A stretch of DNA of 64,000 nt from positions 370,928 through 434,927 of the forward strand of contig NZ_VOSI01000001.1 in the NCBI RefSeq assembly GCF_019797745.1, written 5' to 3'. The notes beneath the pieces were generated by a model. The model made no database searches and was not told the DNA's origin. It was given only the letters and a program-made list of their open reading frames with translations. The DNA comes from Edaphocola aurantiacus (GTDB lineage Bacteria > Bacteroidota > Bacteroidia > Chitinophagales > Chitinophagaceae). Both the position numbers and the translations under genes were made by a program. Below are positions 61,136 to 64,000 of the stretch, in pieces; the first letter of the stretch is position 1, and every line of letters begins with the position of its first letter.

Positions 61136-62788
61136 TTATAATTGTTTAGACTCTATCACTGTTGTAAAGTTAAAGGAATCTACATTAAATAGTCCTTTAT
61201 CGGTCATCTTTAAAGATGGTATGACGGGAAGTGCCATAAATGACAAAGTCATAAAGGGCGCCGCGAGGGTACTGCCCAGGGCTTTGGCTGCTGTATCCAG
61301 CTTTACATATGCAGCTGCTGCTGCATCGGCCTGCATATCGGTAATCAGTCCGGCAATCGGTAAAGGCATGACTTCTGTACGCCCCCCGCCGGTAACGGCG
61401 ATACCGCCCTGTACCGCAATCAAGGCATTGACAACCTCAGCAATGGCCTCATCATCTACACCGACCACGACAATATTATGGCTGTCATGCGCAACAGTAG
61501 AGGCAATGGCTCCGGCCTTTAATCCAAAATTGCGGATAAAACCAATAGCCGGTGGTGCCGGTGCATACCGGTTTACCACAGCAATTTTCAGCACATCCTG
61601 CACTGTATCGGTACAGATAACACCATTAGTGACCGCTAAGTTTGCGGTACCTGCAGTGGTGATCAACTGGCCATCCAGGGCTTCTATCACCTGCACCGGT
61701 TGCAGCGCTTCTTCTGAGGCTTCGATTGCAAAATCTGCGGCTGCCACGGGCAGACAGTTAAATTGGTTAATGATTTCGGGGACATACACGTTCTCGAAAT
61801 TAATGCCCCCTTTTACAACCAGGTGACCGTCAATATAAGTTTGCAATACGGTAAAATCGACCAGATCTTCCACGACGATAAAGTCTGCTGCATCTCCGGG
61901 ACGCAACTGCCCTACTTCTAATTTATAATGCCTTACCGGGGCAATACAGGCTGCAAACAATACATCATACACATCGTATCCTTTGGCCACCGCACGGGCT
62001 ACCAGCTGATTGATATGTCCCCTCACCAGTTCATCGGGATGTTTATCATCACTACAGAACATCAGCTGATCGGGATGTGTGGCAAACAAGGGCACCAGTG
62101 CCTCAAAGTTTTTAGCCGCACTCCCCTCTCTGATCAGGATTTTCATTCCATGACGTATCTTATACAAAGCTTCTTCCAGTGTAGTGCACTCATGGTCGGT
62201 GGTGATACCGGCTCCGGCATAGCGGATCACATCATCTTCAGGCATCTGCGGTGCATGACCATCAACTGGCTTACCATAGTATTTTGCCCATGCGATCTTT
62301 TTCATCACCTCTTCATCTTCGTACAATACTCCGGGGAAATTCATCATCTCGGCCAGGTACCGGATCTCCTGCATAGCCAGCAGCTCTTTGATCTGGTCTG
62401 AATCGATGATTGCACCGGCTGTTTCGAAACCTGTAGCCGGGACACAGGACGGTGCGCCGAAATTAAATTTCAATGCTGCATTACGGGCATTTTCGATCAT
62501 ATAATGCACCCCGGCCACACCACAAACATTAGCAATTTCATGCGGATCGGATACTGTCGCGACTGTACCATAGACCGTAGCTACTCTACTGAATGCGGTA
62601 GGCGTAAGCATGGAACTTTCAATATGTATGTGCGCATCTACAAAGCCGGGAAGGATATACTGCGCAGGTGCCTGGGGCACGTGCATTACCTCATGTATCT
62701 TGCCATCCAGCACGATTACCCTGGCCGGGTAACAGGTACGTTGTACAAGATCTACAAACTGTCCGTCTATATAAAATGAAGTGTACAT
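61136..62788 (-). CDS. ade: Adenine deaminase
   Basis: 550 residues. Amidohydrolase metal ligands are clear: LPGFVDAHIHIESSMLTP near the start, DGHAPQM, GITTDHECT, MFCSDDKHPDELV, and the C-terminal HDSHNIVVVGVDDEAIAEVVNALIAVQGG. It hydrolyses adenine to hypoxanthine plus ammonia for purine salvage in the cytoplasm. The N-terminal MYTSFYIDGQFVDLVQRTCYPARVIVLDG is normal for the family. Its start overlaps the upstream end of the divergent SpoIIM gene region. Length is normal. Confidence 0.95.
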   Translation of the reverse strand: MYTSFYIDGQFVDLVQRTCYPARVIVLDGKIHEVMHVPQAPAQYILPGFVDAHIHIESSMLTPTAFSRVATVYGTVATVSDPHEIANVCGVAGVHYMIENARNAALKFNFGAPSCVPATGFETAGAIIDSDQIKELLAMQEIRYLAEMMNFPGVLYEDEEVMKKIAWAKYYGKPVDGHAPQMPEDDVIRYAGAGITTDHECTTLEEALYKIRHGMKILIREGSAAKNFEALVPLFATHPDQLMFCSDDKHPDELVRGHINQLVARAVAKGYDVYDVLFAACIAPVRHYKLEVGQLRPGDAADFIVVEDLVDFTVLQTYIDGHLVVKGGINFENVYVPEIINQFNCLPVAAADFAIEASEEALQPVQVIEALDGQLITTAGTANLAVTNGVICTDTVQDVLKIAVVNRYAPAPPAIGFIRNFGLKAGAIASTVAHDSHNIVVVGVDDEAIAEVVNALIAVQGGIAVTGGGRTEVMPLPIAGLITDMQADAAAAAYVKLDTAAKALGSTLAAPFMTLSFMALPVIPSLKMTDKGLFNVDSFNFTTVIESKQL

Positions 62789-62805
62789 ATCTGAAATCTT
62801 TCGTA

Positions 62806-62839
62806 TTTTGGTGTTACGTATAAAAATAACTTATTTTTG
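62806..62839 (+). promoter_or_regulatory. Promoter of the SpoIIM-family gene
   Basis: TTTTG (62806-62810), 21-base spacer, exact -7 box TATTTTTG (62832-62839), 37 bases before the ATG at 62877. This is the best match to the Bacteroidota promoter in the window. Confidence 0.65.
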
Positions 62840-62876
62840 GACGGCATCCTGCCTGCGGGCAGTTTTTTTTCCTGTT

Positions 62877-63845
62877 ATGAGAGAAGGGCATTTTATCAAA
62901 ATCAATAAAGAACGCTGGGACAGCTACCTGGATGAAACAAATGATCCGGATGAGCTGGCCAAACGCTTTGCATACCTGGTCGATGATCTGGGCTATGCCA
63001 AAACCCATTACCCCCACAGCAATACCATTACGTATATCAACAGTATTGCCGCGAAAATCTACTTGTCTATTTATAGGAACAAGAAGGAAAAGGGCAATAA
63101 ATTCAAACTGTTCTTCACAGAAGAGTTACCGCTGATTATGTACCGCAACCGCAAAACGCTGTTGTATACATTCCTGTTCTTCCTGGTATTTATGCTTATG
63201 GGCATATTCTCAGGCTGGAGAGATCAGACTTTTGTACGCGCGGTATTGGGAGATGATTATGTGGATATGACTATGGCCAATATCTCCTCCGGCGATCCGT
63301 TCAAGGTGTATAAAGACCAGGGCGAGTTCAGCATGTTCCTGCAGATTACCTGGAATAATATCCGCGTTATGTTCATGTTCTTTCTGGCGGGCATTACCTG
63401 TTCTGTGGGTACTATATACCTGCTGTTTAAGAACAGTCTTATGCTGGGTGTTTTTGAACAGATGTTTTTTGCCCATAACCTGGGTTTCAAATCTATCCTG
63501 GTTGTATTTACGCACGGGACACTGGAAATCTCCGGTATGATCATTGAAGCAACTGCTGGTATTATTATGGGCAATGCCATCCTGTTTCCCGGTACTTATA
63601 CCCGGAAGGAGTCCTTTGTGCGGGGAGCCAAAGACGGGATTAAGATTGTTGTCTCGCTGATCCCGATTGTTATTATGGCTGGATTTTTTGAAAGCTATAT
63701 TACCCGGCATACAGAAATGCCTGTGGTATTAAATTTAATCATACTGGCTGCTTCGCTGGCTTTTATCATTTTTTATTTCATCCTTTACCCCATGAAAGTG
63801 GCCAGGAGACTAAATGTTGACCAGATCAGCTTTAAGAAGCTATAA
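62877..63845 (+). CDS. SpoIIM (stage II sporulation protein M)-family membrane protein
   Basis: 322 residues from the ATG at 62877 (MREGHFIKINKERWDSYLDE), downstream of a good promoter; the in-frame TTG-type codons from 62781 would overlap that promoter. After a cytoplasmic helical part (EELAKRF-like, about 1-80) come about five to six membrane segments, among them LLYTFLFFLVFMLMGIFSG, MFMFFLAGITCSVGTIYLLF and IVVSLIPIVIMAGFFES; the NSLMLGVFEQMFFAHNLGFKSILVVFTHGTLEISGMIIEATAGIIMG stretch is the SpoIIM/YfiH-like signature. No sporulation is implied; such proteins in Bacteroidota often neighbour RDD or DUF58 genes. Function unknown. Confidence 0.9.
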   Translation: MREGHFIKINKERWDSYLDETNDPDELAKRFAYLVDDLGYAKTHYPHSNTITYINSIAAKIYLSIYRNKKEKGNKFKLFFTEELPLIMYRNRKTLLYTFLFFLVFMLMGIFSGWRDQTFVRAVLGDDYVDMTMANISSGDPFKVYKDQGEFSMFLQITWNNIRVMFMFFLAGITCSVGTIYLLFKNSLMLGVFEQMFFAHNLGFKSILVVFTHGTLEISGMIIEATAGIIMGNAILFPGTYTRKESFVRGAKDGIKIVVSLIPIVIMAGFFESYITRHTEMPVVLNLIILAASLAFIIFYFILYPMKVARRLNVDQISFKKL

Positions 63846-63886
63846 AAAGAGAAGGGGCACTGTATACACAGTGCCCCTTCTCTTTT
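63845..63886. terminator. Terminator after the SpoIIM-family gene
   Basis: Nineteen-base perfect arms (AAAAGAGAAGGGGCACTGT) around ATAC, right arm ending in TTTT. Bidirectional; it also serves the leftward gene beyond. Confidence 0.9.
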
Positions 63887-63902
63887 ATGCATATAACCGG
63901 GA

Positions 63903-64000
63903 CTATACCCCGATGGTCATTACTTTGGTAGGATCAAGGTTGGCATTACGCATTGCTACATTGCGTGCTACTTTCTTCGCGATCTCAGTAAAGGCATTTA
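63903..64000 (-). CDS. C-terminal end of a leftward gene, possibly an Mrp-type ATPase
   Basis: The last 32 codons are visible: NAFTEIAKKVARNVAMRNAN then LDPTKVMTIGV and a stop at 63903. The RNANL.PT pattern resembles the C-terminal end of Mrp/NBP35-type Fe-S carrier ATPases from Bacteroidota as I remember them, but the piece is too short to be certain. The rest lies beyond the right edge. Confidence 0.4.
   Translation of the reverse strand, partial: NAFTEIAKKVARNVAMRNANLDPTKVMTIGV

Noticed and set aside
1-64000. CRISPR array or prophage
   Set aside because: No regularly spaced repeats and no integrase, capsid, terminase or cas genes were found.

Overview
The window looks like chromosomal DNA of a Bacteroidota bacterium, probably of the Chitinophagales/Sphingobacteriales side. 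The signs are three proteins with a type IX secretion C-terminal sorting domain, Bacteroidota-type promoters (TTG near -33, TAnnTTTG near -7), S46 and S9 dipeptidyl peptidases, a MurF-alanine racemase fusion and an E1 alpha-beta fusion. The order or genus is inference. No phage, plasmid, CRISPR array or intact insertion sequence was seen.

Left part (1-18.7 kb) is the most unusual. A TetR gene and two enzyme genes share an operator-like word. Then come two paralogous modules of lipoprotein-type TPR histidine kinase plus NarL/LuxR response regulator. One runs leftward (2.1-4.7 kb, with an extra regulator at 4.8-5.5 kb whose receiver lacks its acidic pair and lysine); the other runs rightward (11.7-14.5 kb). 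Between them lie a long noncoding stretch, an S1-like protein, and a cluster of a small Cys-rich exported protein, an MbnP-like protein with a sorting domain, and two diheme MauG/MbnH-type peroxidases. A conserved word, TAACTWWWGTACTGTTT, occurs at least seven times between 6.0 and 14.8 kb, and I found it nowhere else in the window. A sorting-domain surface protein, a decayed gene, a small lipoprotein and a DUF2004 protein follow in A+T-richer DNA.

Middle part (18.9-38.9 kb) is mostly housekeeping: tRNA-Pro and tRNA-Ser, dnaA, a 5'-nucleotidase split over two genes, MurF-Alr, an orphan OmpR-type regulator, two secreted dipeptidyl peptidases, a deoxynucleoside kinase, a three-domain MMPL transporter-acyltransferase-methyltransferase protein and an FAD-dependent protein. 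Two 250-bp inverted copies of a highly structured repeat (27.14 and 36.57 kb) flank the peptidase, kinase and fusion genes.

Right part (39-64 kb) has fmt, a beta-helix lipoprotein, a TlpA-like thioredoxin and gmk in a row; a WYL regulator with GyrI-like and DinB neighbours; a MORN/alpha-beta hydrolase; mltG, a berberine-bridge-type oxidoreductase and a nuclease; a 1768-residue subtilisin-like protease with a sorting domain; then CoA-transferase, fused branched-chain-type E1, an acyl carrier protein, a TonB-domain protein, adenine deaminase and a SpoIIM-family membrane protein. Most units end in strong hairpin terminators.
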